A DNA stretch of 64,000 bases from Bemisia tabaci (taxonomy: Eukaryota; Arthropoda; Insecta; Hemiptera; Aleyrodidae). The stretch is from contig NC_092793.1 of the NCBI RefSeq assembly GCF_918797505.1, positions 89,478,411 through 89,542,410 on the forward strand, given 5' to 3'. This document shows positions 36,245 to 49,032 of the stretch, in pieces (within the stretch, counting starts at the first letter, position 1; each line of letters begins with the position of its first letter). The translations under genes were made by a program, and so were the position numbers. The notes below the pieces were generated by a model. It saw only the letters and a list, made by a program, of their open reading frames with translations, was not told the origin of the DNA and ran no database searches.

Positions 36245-37418
36245 CTACAAAAAATGTGAGTAAAAAACAGAGACTTTAAACTAAGCATGATGATCATGAA
36301 AGTAAGTAACAAAAGCTTAAGGTATCAAATCAGGCGATCCAATTCAAAATTTTGGGAGATTGTGTTTTTAGTTTAAGAACAGTAAGGTAAAAATAAGAAT
36401 TTTGGACCACCAACCTAACTTCACCCGACCTGGCGCAAGAAGTGGGCGGTATCGTAAAATTATGCAAAAATGTGAAATAAAATTAAAAACCAAGGGTAAG
36501 ATGCAGCTTATTTTGGTCATGTTGGAAAATCGAGTTCCTTTACGTGATTCTATACATGAAAAAAATCACCTACAATTTGAACGAATTTGAAGTATTTTAG
36601 GAGTACCCCCACAGCGATTCTTTCGAAGAAGTTAACAAGATCGAGCTTCATCGTGAGCTCTAGCGGTGAATCGGAGTTAGAGCATAAACGCTTATCCACA
36701 TTACAGAACGGTAGCACAGCGGAAGGTATCTACCCATTTGAATGTGGATACGCCCCGTCGGACTCTCGTGTCCGGAGCGGTATTCTAGCCCACTCATAAA
36801 TAAAACAAATAAAATGATCGAGTAAGAATGAAAACACACCAACTTGGAAAAAGGAAAATATTACGGAGTTACAAACGGTGTAGTGGGTGAGAAAGTTAAG
36901 ATGGAAGAAAGCTCGTCTTGAGGCCTTTTAAAGGCACAGTCCCTAGTACTTGTCTTATGCACTGAAAATGTTTTTCTCATATTATCTTCTTCACCTACTG
37001 TGGTTTTTTTTGCAGGGCTGAATATTAACCAAATAGGTGCACGAGGCGCGCATCTAGGGGCTCGCATCACATGGGGGCGCGAACCACTAAGTTTTTTACC
37101 ACTTCCACCTCAACATAAAAAGTTTAGTTTTTTTTCTGACCACAAGATTCTCGATAGTTTTTCATAGGCTTATAGTCGAGTCGATTTGAAGCCTCTTCCC
37201 TTCGATCCCGCACAATGTGCACCTAAAAACACTTCAAATTTTGTATAAGAGAGTTCCGAATTTCAAATTTTATGAAGAGAGGTCGCCATGGACTCACCTT
37301 CAGTGGCGGATCCAAAAGAGAAGGGAGCACAGTGGCATGTCCCTTCGAACCAGGAAAGAGGGAAGAAAAAGGAGATAGAAAAGAGGAAGAAGAAAGAGAA
37401 GAGAGGTAAGATAGAAAA
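36245..37418. other. Part of the CCDC43 last intron
   Basis: Intronic on the - strand. It has short open frames without similarity. Nothing else can be supported. Confidence 0.45.
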
Positions 37419-38838
37419 TAGGGGGTATCATTCAACTCTTTTTTTTTAAATTTGATGATGGCCTATGAAATTTTGTTGCAAAATGGTCCAACTACCTCAA
37501 AAAGTTTTGTGAGATTGAAATCGGTTGATGTCCTAAGGTTCCGGATCGCGAAAAACTGGTTTTGGCGCTTCTGGTTCGAAAGCTTTTTTTCGGGTTTTGG
37601 CGGGCATTTTCAGGGGTGACGCAATACATCCAAATTGAAATTAAGTACAGTTTCTTTACCAATTTTTTGCGTAGAATTGAAAAAAAATATTAATTTTGGT
37701 GTCAGCGTGTTATATCTATCCAAATTTTGGCCCCAAAATGGCTGATTTCGACGATTTCGGGCGAATCCGATTATGGGACATAATGCCGTAAAAGCAAGAA
37801 AAATTCCGTACAATCACAGCGAAATGCCTTTGGAATGGTCGAAAGGTATTTGTTTTAAATGAACAGCATAAAAGGCGATAATGTGTCCGGGCAGGGGGGG
37901 GGGGGGGGGGTCGCTGGGAACCTATCTTCGCGTAGGCTTTGAAGAACCAGGAGGAGGTCCCCGATAACCCGCGGAGAAAATGCCTTCCTTGACGCGAGCG
38001 ATAAAAACATTTTTGCTGATTACGAAAATCTGGCAGACAGCACACAACAGAAATCTCTCAACGCAGCATCCTCATCAGATAAAACTGCGTCGGCGCCAAT
38101 GCGACGTTCGGAAGTCCCAGCCCGCTAAAATCGCGGGCGCTTCTGAATGCGTCGCATTGGCGCCGACGCAGTTTTATCTGATGAGGATGCTGCGTTGAGA
38201 GATTTCTGTTGTGTGCTGTCTGCCAGATTTTCGTAATCAGCAAAAATGTTTTTATCGCTCGAGTCAAGGAAGGCATTTTCTCCGCGGGTTATCGGGGACC
38301 TCCTCCTGGTTCTTCAAAGCCTACGCGAAGATAGGTTCCCAGCGACCCACCCCCCCCCCCTGCCCGGACACATTATCGCCTTTTATGCTGTTCATTTAAA
38401 ACAAATACCTTTCGACCATTCCAAAGGCATTTCGCTGTGATTGTACGGAATTTTTCTTGCTTTTACGGCATTATGTCCCATAATCGGATATTCGCCCAAA
38501 ATCGTCGAAATCAGCCATTTTGGGGCCAAAATTTGGATAGATATAACACGCTGACACCAAAATTAATATTTTTTTTCAATTCTACGCAAAAAATTGGTAA
38601 AGAAACTGTACTTAATTTCAATTTGGATGTATTGCGTCACCCCTGAAAATGCCCGCCAAAACCCGAAAAAAAGCTTTCGAACCAGAAGCGCCAAAACCAG
38701 TTTTCCGCGATCCGGAACCTCAGGACATCAACCGATTTCAATCTCACAAAACTTTTTGAGGTAGTTGGACCATTTTGCAACAAAATTTCATAGGCCATCA
38801 TCAAATTTAAAAAAAAAAGAGTTGAATGATACCCCCTA
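37419..38838. mobile_element. 1.4-kb TA-flanked near-perfect palindrome
   Basis: It runs from TA-GGGGGTATCATTCAACTC to its inverse, GAGTTGAATGATACCCCC-TA. The arms run 37421-38105 and 38151-38836 with position sum 76256 at almost all landmarks. The 45-bp centre contains the small hairpin GCCCGC/GCGGGC. A C-run/G-run near 37900 and 38350 differs in length between the arms. No gene. It lies within the CCDC43 intron. Confidence 0.85.
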
Positions 38839-39152
38839 GTAGAGAAGAAAGGAAGAAATTTAGAACTGTAGGAGACCTGCCGCCCTGAACAGAAAGAGAT
38901 AGAGAGAGTAAAAATGCCAAAAATTGACTATGCTGGTTTTGGGACCTAACTGGTTTTTTTCTCTTTTTTTGGGGGGGGGGCGGGGCGGGAGGGAAGGAAA
39001 GTCGTTTGTTTGCTACCCAAAAATATTGTTATGTTTAACGGCTCAGCACTCTTACCTTTGTTATTTTTACTTCATATGGTACTTAAAATTAACAAATAAC
39101 ACAGTAATAAGGTGAAATCCTACAATCTTAAACACTCAAATATTCAACCACT

Positions 39153-41093
39153 CGATATGCTTTGCGGGAAGTATCAAAAACTCCGGCCACTTTTAAATGG
39201 CAAATAATTAGCAATTATCAATTTAATTGTAGGTAAATCATCACGACGTTTTGCAATTATGTGAGGGAACCTATGCTGCAATCCAGAAAGTAAAAGTCTT
39301 TGGGTTCCGTTGACTTTTCGGGGAGATATCATAGTAAGAACCCTCCAACACCACACAGGAGGCCGGAACCAGGCGACAGCGTCTAAATATAGTCTCGACT
39401 TTCCGTCTCGCATCTCATAGGCTTGACAGGGTAGCTATTGCTCCTTATAATGATCGTTTCAGCCCTTGAGAAATATTTTTGGCCCTTTCCACTGTTGCCA
39501 AAATCACTCGAGTACAGAATAAAATGTACACTAATTTTGTTCCATGTTTGAGTAAATTTGATAACCGCCAAACTGGCCCAAAATGGTTCTTGGGGGCTTA
39601 AACAAACACCTGTTAGTCCTGGTATGTTGCATGGGGTTTGTCACCAGATGGAGGTAACCGTCTGAAGAGGATATCTGTGCGGCACTAATCCAGTCGTTGA
39701 ATTTTCCGTGGGATCAGGGGTTTTTAGGATTCCATGTTCACCGACGCCCCTGCATACCCGCTGGAGGCACAGTCTGATTGGCCTAGATCAGCTGGTAATT
39801 TCACAAAAACTGCTGGCCCATCGGTTGAAGGGATTGGGGGGGGGGGGGGTGCAGGGGTTTGGAATCAGGGTCGGATTCGCACACTGCTAAACATCAAGCA
39901 AGCCTTAGTCTTCTTCCCTCTTTCCCAATTGGTTAAGCTAACCCAGACCACTGGCAGGTTGGAGACACTGGTTATCTTAACTAAATTTTATTTCACCTAT
40001 TAGATTAAAAGAAGAGGCTAAAACAACTGTTATACAGTGTTACCTGACAAGTTGTGAGATATTTTAGTTTGATGAGAAAGAGTCCTTTGATCGTTTTGCT
40101 GCAGGTGGCACCTGAAAACTGGCAAGCCATGACCTCCCTACCCCCATCTGTGGATTGAAAGAGTGATTTTCTCGTTTGAAATAGGGCCTTAGATGCCTCT
40201 CTAAGAGCTGGTCGGGCTTTTTTTATTGGGGCTCATTCTATAGCCACAAACTTCTATGAATAGGCCGTTCTTTCCTTATTTAAACCAATGTAATTTTTTC
40301 TCATAATGTCTATCTCTTAGCCGGTTATCTAAAAAGACTAAAAATGGTTCAAAATGGATCAAATTTTAGGTAACTCATTTTCCTCTATAGATGGAATCAA
40401 TTTTCACATAGTATACTCCTATTTTCCGACATGAAAATAAGCTGCACCTTCTTCAGGGAGGTGGATGGTATTGTAATACCTTCAGCGGGTATGCAGGGGC
40501 GTCGGTGAACATGGAATCCTAAAAACCCCTGATCCCACGGAAAATTCAACGACTGGATTAGTGCCGCACAGATATCCTCTTCAGACGGTTACCTCCATCT
40601 GGTGACAAACCCCATGCAACATACCAGGACTAACAGGTGTTTGTTTAAGCCCCCAAGAACCATTTTGGGCCAGTTTGGCGGTTATCAAATTTACTCAAAC
40701 ATGGAACAAAATTAGTGTACATTTTATTCTGTACTCGAGTGATTTTGGCAACAGTGGAAAGGGCCAAAAATATTTCTCAAGGGCTGAAACGATCATTATA
40801 AGGAGCAATAGCTACCCTGTCAAGCCTATGAGATGCGAGACGGAAAGTCGAGACTATATTTAGACGCTGTCGCCTGGTTCCGGCCTCCTGTGTGGTGTTG
40901 GAGGGTTCTTACTATGATATCTCCCCGAAAAGTCAACGGAACCCAAAGACTTTTACTTTCTGGATTGCAGCATAGGTTCCCTCACATAATTGCAAAACGT
41001 CGTGATGATTTACCTACAATTAAATTGATAATTGCTAATTATTTGCCATTTAAAAGTGGCCGGAGTTTTTGATACTTCCTGCAAAGCATATCG
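39153..41093. mobile_element. Inverted-repeat element with indel-free ~615-bp arms
   Basis: The arms are 39153-39767 and 40479-41093; position sum 80246 holds throughout, so there are no net indels. The 710-bp loop (39768-40478) is unrelated and has no gene. The outer ends are CGATATGCTTTGC and its inverse. No TA or longer target duplication is evident, so the true element may extend further. It lies in the CCDC43 intron. Confidence 0.8.
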
Positions 41094-41280
41094 GGTGCAA
41101 GCAAACGGGGGGGCTCCCCCCAAAACCTCCCCAAGGGACCATTTTGGGGGGCTGAAAATATTTTCATTCGATTCTTTGGGGTCGATTTACCCTGTGAAAG
41201 TTTTGGTCCCGTAGCTCAATTCTCCGCCGTTTTCGAGAAAAATATGGTGGACGGGTGGTCTGGATCACCCTGTAGGATTG
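41094..41280. mobile_element. Solitary end of a TGGATCACCCTGTA-type element
   Basis: GGTGGTCTGGATCACCCTGTA near 41254-41274, preceded by ATTCTTTGGGGTCGATTTACC, resembles the right ends of the elements at 29222 and 49033. The matching left end is not found here, so this is a truncated or partial copy. Confidence 0.45.
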
Positions 41281-41453
41281 AGCAGGAAAACTCTTAATGA
41301 AATTACTATGTTATCGAGTAGGGATGATGCAGAGAAATGTGAAGTTCTGAAAAACTGTTGAAAAATTTACGTAGAAAATGTGAATTTTGGCACAGGACAT
41401 TAAAATCATCAATGGTTATCAAATAATTTTCACCAAGTACAGTAGTAACTCAC

Positions 41454-41635
41454 TTGTCTTCTTTGTCTTTTTCTTTTTTCTTTCGGCTTTCTTCTTTCAA
41501 TCGCTCTCTTTTTTCTTTCTCTGCTTGATGAATAGCTAGGGCATTCAAATTCTTCTCTAAACCATTTTCCTTTGTTTTGCTCTTACTTTTGTTGTCTTCT
41601 TCGTTTTCATCATATTCATCCTCGTAGTCGGAAGT
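41454..41635 (-). CDS. CCDC43: CCDC43, penultimate exon
   Basis: The acceptor on - is TACCCTTCTTTCCAG|ACT and the donor is GACAA|GTGAGT. It encodes TSDYEDEYDENEEDNKSKSK, then NALAIHQAEKEKRERLKEES and RKKKEKDKED. This is the acidic hinge and the charged coiled coil typical of the C-terminal half of CCDC43. It starts in phase 0, matching the CAA end of the previous exon, and leaves AA for the last exon. The lysine/glutamate bias is real for this family and is not simple low complexity. Confidence 0.93.
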
Positions 41636-42267
41636 CTGGAAAGAAGGGTACAAACAAGTGAGGAGTCATTCTTATTTTTAAGAAATCTTCATTCATCTAT
41701 TTAAAGCAGTATAAGCTATTAACAATATGTTATACTTTTCAAAACGCTCAATAAGATTTGATGAGTTTCCTCTTTAATTAGAGACCCGTACATCTGCTGC
41801 AGAAAGCAAGTTCATCTGTATTGTGTCAAGTGGCAAAGTCAATCTGTCGGCATTTACTACAGTGGATTTGGTTCTTTGCATAATGAGGCCTGTTCTGTGA
41901 CGTATGGTCAAATCTGGCCGGTCAATTAGGTCAATTCTGACCGACAACTGAGGGTCATGGGTTTATCCTCTTATCGACAAATAATCTGTTTTGTCATCGT
42001 TTGTCCGTCACATTTCTCTGAGCATTCCTATCTCTTGAACACTTTTCATGTACTCCAGCTTTAGTTTTGCCTTTAGTATGATGTCAAAATATGCTGACTA
42101 GAATTATTTGATTAAAAACTATGCAGACCGAATTGGCGCAGAAAAAAAAGCCTCTTTATGACAAGGATCTTTTTCATTGTACCAATTACTGAGCTGAGAA
42201 TGAAGTTTTTAATTCGAATTTTACCAACAAATACTAGCATAAACAATTCATAAGTATTACAACATAC

Positions 42268-42486
42268 TTGACCATACTGAGACAAAATAGCATCTCGAAT
42301 TTTGCGTTCTTCCTCTGTGTAAGATCGTTGGACAGTGCTTGATTTGACATTAGTTTCAAGAAGACGTGCTAGTCGCTCATCCACATTATCAAGCTGCTCC
42401 ATTGGTTTTATACTGTCAACTGATGTTGCGCTGTTTGAAGAAAGCCATTTTTCGAAAATCTCATGACAGAGTATGGTAATATCAGG
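42268..42486 (-). CDS. CCDC43: CCDC43, internal exon
   Basis: The acceptor on - is TTTGTCCTCAG|CCT and the donor is GGTCAA|GTATGT. The exon is 73 codons in phase 0 and reads PDITILCHEIFEKWLSSNS, then PMEQLDNVDERLARLLETNV and YTEEERKIRDAILSQYGQ. It matches the CCDC43 middle ('I..Ei.e.W', then 'eee...k.aiLaQYg.v', then the acidic stretch). A methionine at 42400 is internal, because the upstream part is coding in frame. Exons for the N-terminal 'W...RL' domain must lie further right on the - strand and were not found. Confidence 0.93.
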
Positions 42487-43046
42487 CTGAGGACAAACAT
42501 TTGAAAACCTATGGTATCAACTGGCAATTCAAAGACATTCTTGAAGAATAATTACAAATTAGTGAGGCGTGAATTTCTACATAATGGCTTGCAGCCTACA
42601 TGCAGAGATGGAAAGTGAAATTTCAAAAGGTTCGAATAAATTTCACCCAATTTTAAATTTGTTGATAATTTTAATTGGAATTATAGATTATACCTTTGGA
42701 AGTCTAGAATGCGTTTTTGATTTTCTTCCTGTTGATGCCGCAGTAAACGAAGCATTATACAGGGTGTCCCAAGAGTCTGTACCCCCACCCCCCCTTGTAA
42801 CTTTTGAACTGTTTGAGATAGAGAAACGAAACTTCGGGAATGTTTCTATCTCAGAAGGAACCACCTTCTAGGGGGGTCAGAATTTTTGCCCCTCCCTAAG
42901 GGGGGGGGGGGGGGCACAATTGTTTTTCTTCAAATGGTATCCTCTACCTTGTGATACATCATTGGAAAGAACATTAAAAACTAAGAATTTCCGCGCAAAC
43001 CGCAGATCAATATCTTAATTTTTGACTGAGTTAGGATAGGTCAAAC

Positions 43047-45352
43047 GTCAAAGGAGGAGTATCGTTTTGGGCCTTTTCCGGCCCCACCTGGATTTTGCTG
43101 AATGTTTCATGTTTTCAAAGTACTAGTCCTACGTAGACTTTATGCCAAATATTTTACCGAACGGAGCCCATGCAAAGGTGCAACAACGCCTCAAACCCAG
43201 AACCTCGGCATCGAAAAATAGTTATTTTCGTCGACTTTTTCGACTGTTATCACTCTTTCAGCAGATGATTCCCATGTATTTTTTTGCGTACTTTCCGTTT
43301 CTGGCCTTTTTATAGGCCTCCGATAAATTTTAAGGGGCCTTATGGCCCATTGTTGCCATTTTTGGCCCATTTTTAGGGTTTTTTTCAATTTTACACACAC
43401 AGAAATCAATTCAAACTTAGAACCGTGTACAGTTTTTAAAAGAATGCAAAAAAATGAATAAAAAATGTTCAGTGAAACTTTTTCCTACGTTGCCAAATTT
43501 TCGAGAAAAATCGTCCCAAAGAGCCAAAAATGGCAAAAATTCGATAAATTGCCACGCTTAAGGTTCAAGAAAGTGGAGTACAACTTTTATATTGACGTAC
43601 GTAACAGCTCTTACCTATATATACAACATATCAAAAAATTATAGTTGTACCTGGATTCCTACGATGTGAAAATTGGCCGGGATGTCGATCTTAGCGGCCT
43701 TTCTTTACTTGAAGGTAGCTCTTTTGAATGTTTCTCGACCTTAGTCACCCTCTATGGGCGAGTTCTACATGTATTTTTCTACGTACTTTTCATATCTAGC
43801 CATAAAAATGGCTTCCTGTGAATTTTAAAAGGCGTAACGGTCCATTGTTGCCAATTTTCACAATTTTTAGGGGTTTTTTCAAGTTTACATGTGTGAAACT
43901 TAATTTAATCTAAAAACCTTGTACATTCTCGGAAAGAACGTAAAAAAATACATAAAATGTGATTTGTAACTTTTCCCTAGGTTGCCAAGTTTTCGAGAAA
44001 AATCGTCCTGAAGCGCCAAAAATGCCAAAAATTGAATTAATCATCACGTCCAAGGTTCTAGAAAGTGAATTATGACTTTCATGCGGATCGTGGGACACTT
44101 TCCCCACGCAGTTTCTGTTGTTTGGTATATTTGGCCTGTAGCAAGCATCTTGAGAACCAAGGATTATCTCGAGGTTACAGGAATAAAGAGGTGAACTGGA
44201 GTGAAGGATAAGGTAAAAGCACCTTGAGGGCCCGTTTTGTCACGCTCATCTGAGCCATTACATGATTCGTGAGACGGACTGCAATTTTCCATTTCCGATA
44301 CGTTATTTTTAGTGAAATAAAACTAAATATTCACTTTCTGGAACCTTGGATGTGATGATTAATTCAATTTTTGGCATTTTTGGCGCTTCAGGACGATTTT
44401 TCTCGAAAACTTGGCAACCTAGGGAAAAGTTACAAATCACATTTTATGTATTTTTTTACGTTCTTTCCGAAAATGTACACGGTTTTTAGATTAAATTAAG
44501 TTTCACACATGTAAACTTGAAAAAACCCCTAAAAATTGTGAAAATTGGCAACAATGGACCGTTACGCCTTTTAAAATTCACAGGAAGCCATTTTTTAGGC
44601 CAGATATGAAAAGTACGTAGAAAAATACATGTAGAACTCGCCCATAGAGGGTGACTAAGGTCGAGAAACATTCAAAAGAGCTACCTTCAAGTAAAGAAAG
44701 GCCGCTAAGATCGACATCCCGGCCAGTTTTCACATCGTGGGAATCCAGGTACAACTATAATTTTTTGATATGTTGTATGTATAGGTAAGAGCTGTTACGT
44801 ACGTCAATATAAAAGTTGTACTCCACTTTCTTGAACCTTAAGCGTGGCAATTTATCGAATTTTTGCCATTTTTGGCTCTTTGGGACGATTTTTCTCGAAA
44901 ATTTGGCAACGTAGGAAAAAGTTTCACTGAACATTTTTTATTCATTTTTTTGCGTTCTTTTCAAAAATGTACACGGTTCTAAGTTTGAATTGATTTCTGC
45001 GTGTGTAAAATTGAAAAAAACCCTAAAAATGGGCCAAAAATGGCAACAATAGGCCATAAGGCCCCTTAAAATTTATCGGAGGCCTATAAAAAGGCCAGAA
45101 ACGGAAAGTACGCAAAAAAATACATGGGAATCATCTGCTGAAAAAGTGATAACAGTCGAAAAAGTCGACGAAAAAAACTATTTTTCGATGCCGACGTTCT
45201 GGGTTTGAGGCGTTGTTGCACCTTTGCATGGGCTCCGTTCGGTAAAATATTTGGCATTAAGTCTACCTAGGACTAGTACTTTGAAAATATGAAACATTCA
45301 GCAAAATCCAGGTGGGGCCGGAAAATGCCCAAAACGATACTCCTCCTTTGAC
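43047..45352. repeat. Nested palindrome, two 1,024-bp arms
   Basis: Arms 43047-44070 and 44329-45352 are inverse copies of equal length. The loop 44071-44328 is unique. Repeated inner blocks in each arm (CCATTGTTGCCA, TTTTCGAGAAAAATCGTCC, GAACCTTG.ATGTG) show that each arm is itself an old, diverged duplication of about 500 bp. Confidence 0.85.
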
Positions 45353-45911
45353 CTATTTTCAAAATATCATAACTTCGGCTCAATATATCATGGAGAAAAA
45401 AATAAAACGGGGAGATTTGTGAGCACTATTAAGTAAAAATTACAGAAATCACTTCAAAATAATTTTAAGGGGGGTTCGGATCCCCAAATACGTCTGATCA
45501 AAGGTCATACGATTTTCCCGCGAAAAAAGCTGATTTTCCATTACTTTGTCTCAACATTAACTTAGTAAGTTCAAAATTAGTTCAACATTGCGTTTTCAAA
45601 TCCTCAAATTTCGATAAAAGTTTAAAAAACGCAATTTAAGGTGATTCAATTTGACCGTTCAATTTTCGTTTTCTTTTTTTAAACTTTGCTTGAAATTTGG
45701 GGACTTGAAAAGGCAATGTTGAACTAATTTTGAACTTACCGATATAATGTTGAGGCAAAGTTTGGGAAAATTGGCTTTTTTCGCGGGAAAATCGTATGAC
45801 TTTTGAACTGACGTATTTGGGGGTTCGAACCCCCTTAAAATTCTTTTGAAGTGATTTCTGTAATTTTTTCTTAAAAGAGCTTACAAATTGGTAAAGAGCT
45901 TGATGTAAAAA

Positions 45912-46077
45912 GTTCAGAAATTACAGATACTTCTAAATAATTCACGTTTTTAAAATTACAGCTCCGTACAGGACCACTGAGCGGCCGGTCGGCGCTCAGT
46001 GGGCCTCTAAAAAAGCGCTACGGAGCTGTAATTTTAAAAACATGAATTATTTGGAAGTATCTGTAATTTCTGGATCA
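45912..46077. repeat. Short palindrome with ~70-bp arms
   Basis: CAGAAATTACAGATACTTCT and the block TTTTAAAATTACAGCTCCGTA are mirrored at 46017-46077. The centre, CACTGAGCGGCCGGTCGGCGCTCAGTG, has its own GC-rich stem. Confidence 0.75.
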
Positions 46078-47230
46078 GCGACCCTCAAGTGTCCCTAATA
46101 ATGCATTATGGTCAGTTTGAACATTTAATCTGATCTAATAACAGTCAAATCCGACTTTTTTGCGCACGAAAATTGGTCGGCGCGCGTTGAGCGGAAACTT
46201 CAATCAATCATAACTCCACAACCGTTTGGTTTCCCAGCTTAATGGACCACTCGTTGGATGCGGAAAAAAACGAACAATTTAAAAAAACTGGTTTTGGTTC
46301 AAATGAAAAATTGAGATCTTTGTAAATTTTTCGTTTAAAAGAAATTTTCTAGACCTAAAAACTGGAAATAAGCACACGTCTTGACTTAAAAATGTGATAT
46401 CGGGATTTCGACCTTTAGAATCTTAAAGTATGCAATTTTAGACGATTTTTCGTCCAAACCGGACCTTGATATCTTTCTTCGTTCGAGAGATATCGAAGTT
46501 CACAGGTTTTGACTTCCCCCCCCCCCCCTAGCTCCCCCCCCCCAAAATGTTTTGGGGGTCTGAAAATTTGGGAAAAGAAGCGCTCACGTATGAGTAATCA
46601 ATAGACAAAGTCTGAAGAAATTCGAAAGGGGGGGGGCAAAAAAAGCCGTTTTTGCATCAAGCTCTTTCCTCGTTTTATTTTTTTCTCCACGATAATTTGA
46701 ACCGGAGTCATGATTTTTTGAAAATAGGTCAAATTTGACCTTTGACCTATCCTAACTCCGTCAAAAATTAAGATATTATATTGATCTGCGGTTTGCGCGA
46801 AAATTTTTGGTTTTAAATGTTCTTTCCAATGATGTATCACAAGGTGGAGGTTACCATCTGAAAGAAAAAGTTGGAGGCCCCTCCTTAGGAAGGGACAAAA
46901 ATTCTGACCCCCCTAGAAGGTGGTCCCTTTTGAGATAGAAACATTCCCAAAGTTTCGTTTTTCTACCTCTAACACTTCAAATGTTACAAGGGGGGTACGG
47001 ACTTTTGGGACACCCTGTATGTAAGAACAGCGAATGTCGCGCTTTTAGGTAGACAAGGAAATCATGGACGCGCAACGATCAATGACCCATTGGTACTCGC
47101 GTTAGAAGCCGGCTTCATGTTTTCGAGCTACCGCTAGCCGGAATTTCGCACCTTTTCCTCGATCAGTTGTGTTTTCGTCAAGTTTACTTACATTTGGCCT
47201 GAAGTACCTTGCATTGTGACATGTTTGCAG

Positions 47231-47297
47231 CATATACTGGACGAAATGATTTGCGATTTGCATACATATAGTAGGAAGTCTTCAGGAACCCAATTTG
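47231..47297 (+). CDS. Candidate internal exon, unrecognised gene
   Basis: A possible acceptor GACATGTTTGCAG|CAT and a strong donor TTTG|GTAAGT bound 67 bp reading HILDEMICDLHTYSRKSSGT, QF. It ends in phase 1. The next candidate exon (50724) begins with the two bases AT that would complete Asp. The reading frame stays open leftward for about 85 bp before a TAG. I do not recognise the protein. Phase agreement alone occurs by chance one time in three, so this is tentative. Confidence 0.35.
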
Positions 47298-47557
47298 GTA
47301 AGTCTTTTCCTTTTGTTATGTATTAATAGAAAAAAAATTGCTTGTCACTTCCAATCAGTTTAGTATTAAAATGTGTAATATTCCAATATTTGATCGGTGG
47401 CAAAGTAGAGGTGTCGTCCACAGAGACGTCGCACACTGTGGTATTGGACCTGAAAAGCTGGCCAAAACTATTTATCACCAGATATCGCCGAGTTTTAAAA
47501 ATATTTTACAATCAGTACTTCTTTTTAAGTGATAATATGCACAAATTAACCACCTAA

Positions 47558-49032
47558 CATATCATATGACAATTTGCGGAGAGTTTAAAGAGGGTGCAAG
47601 AAGCCCTCCAAAAAGCCTTTAAAAGGACGCAAAGTATCTGACTAAAGCGGTGCATTTAGACGAGTTTCTCCTTCACCTATGGTCTACTTTTCGAAATAAG
47701 GACTTTCTATAACCTCAGTTATGGTTTTTTTTAAAAAAAACAGCGTATGTCACTTCAACATTTTTGACGAAACAGCCGATCTCTCACATTGAGGAGTAAT
47801 TGTACATTTCTCAAAAAAATTAATATGAATCATTCTAGATTTTAGATTTTTGACAGTTTTGAATCAAAATTAGCGCTAGTATGAAAGTGCCGGGACCTCC
47901 TTATGATGATTTGAGGTTAAATTATAAGATGAAAATGAGTTTTATCATAATAAAAACCATTGTAAGGGCAGAATGCACCTGTGAAAATGATTCATTTTGA
48001 TGGGTTCCTTCCTAACCCATGGTCCACATCTCAAAGTGAGGGCACTTCACTGCAAAATTCGTAACAAAACCACATATCTCACTTTTACGAGGCTTCAAAT
48101 GTGCCTCTCAGCGTAATTTCATGGTGCCAGAGGGCCACTTTTAAAGCCCTACCCCGCGGCCGCATGGACTCAAATTTGTCCGTCAAAGTAAAACATGGCA
48201 TAAATATGTCTATACTCAAGGATAATGCACGAAGAGATTGTTAGATAACGGATTAAACACTTTTGAAAGACTTTAAAGTGACCCTCCCATCCGCTTTCAA
48301 ATTATTTTTTTTATCCCTCTTTCTAGGGTGCAGGGGCCAGAGAAACAGGTTGCGTGACCAAATGTCACCCAATTTGGTACTAAATGGGTCAGAGTTGTTG
48401 GAAAAATACAGTTTCAGTCGTTAGTATTGACATAATTTTTCCCATTCATGCTTGTGAAAATCGCTCAAAAGTCCATCTTTAAGGTCAAAAATTTCAATTT
48501 CCTCAGTTTTCCTCAGTCTGTCACCCCTGAATCCTGAAAATACCCACTTTGGACTATAACATTCCGCCTCAAACTGCTTGAGCGCAGTTGAGCGTAAAAA
48601 GGAATCGGACCTTGAATTTCGAAAAAAACGTTTACTTTTACGTCACTTTTCAACCTCCTGTGAAAATCACTAAAAAAGGAAATTTCGAAAATACTGTGGT
48701 TAGTTGTGCAGAATATACCCCTAAGAATGTGTTGCATATCGCCGAAGTTCCCTTTTATGGCCGCACAGTTGAAGTAAACTGATCGACGAGTAGCGCGCCA
48801 AAACATATCAAAATAATCGCTGAGAATTAGGTAACTTCGTGGTCTCTTCGCGGGAAATTGAGCCACTCGAAAAATGGTACATACATGTCTACCAGGGTAA
48901 AAAACAGTGTAGATTTCGAATATCATATTGGTTTTCCGATAAAAAAAAATTTAAAATTGAGGTTTTGGCCAGGTTTTTCGGTCAAATACCACAGTGTGCG
49001 TCGTCTACAGTTGTTAATTGTTGTTGTCCGTA
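47558..49032. other. No gene recognised
   Basis: Repeat-like, with recurring phrases such as CCTTTAAAGCC/TTTAAAGTGACC. A 137-codon - frame (48513-48926) lacks family motifs. If the two candidate + strand exons are real, this is intron. Confidence 0.4.

Larger units (their letters stand above)
42758..47019. mobile_element. 4.26-kb TA-flanked composite inverted-repeat element
   Basis: It runs from TA-CAGGGTGTCCCAAGAGTC to the inverse, with GGGACACCCTG-TA. The outer inverted repeats are about 300 bp (42758-43057 and 46725-47019). Inside are a palindrome with two 1,024-bp arms (43047-44070 and 44329-45352, position sum 88399), another near 45415-45900, and a small one at 45912-46077. There is no transposase-like frame; the open frames inside come from the arms. 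It lies upstream of the CCDC43 exon at 42268-42486, in an intron if the missing first exon is further right. Confidence 0.82.
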
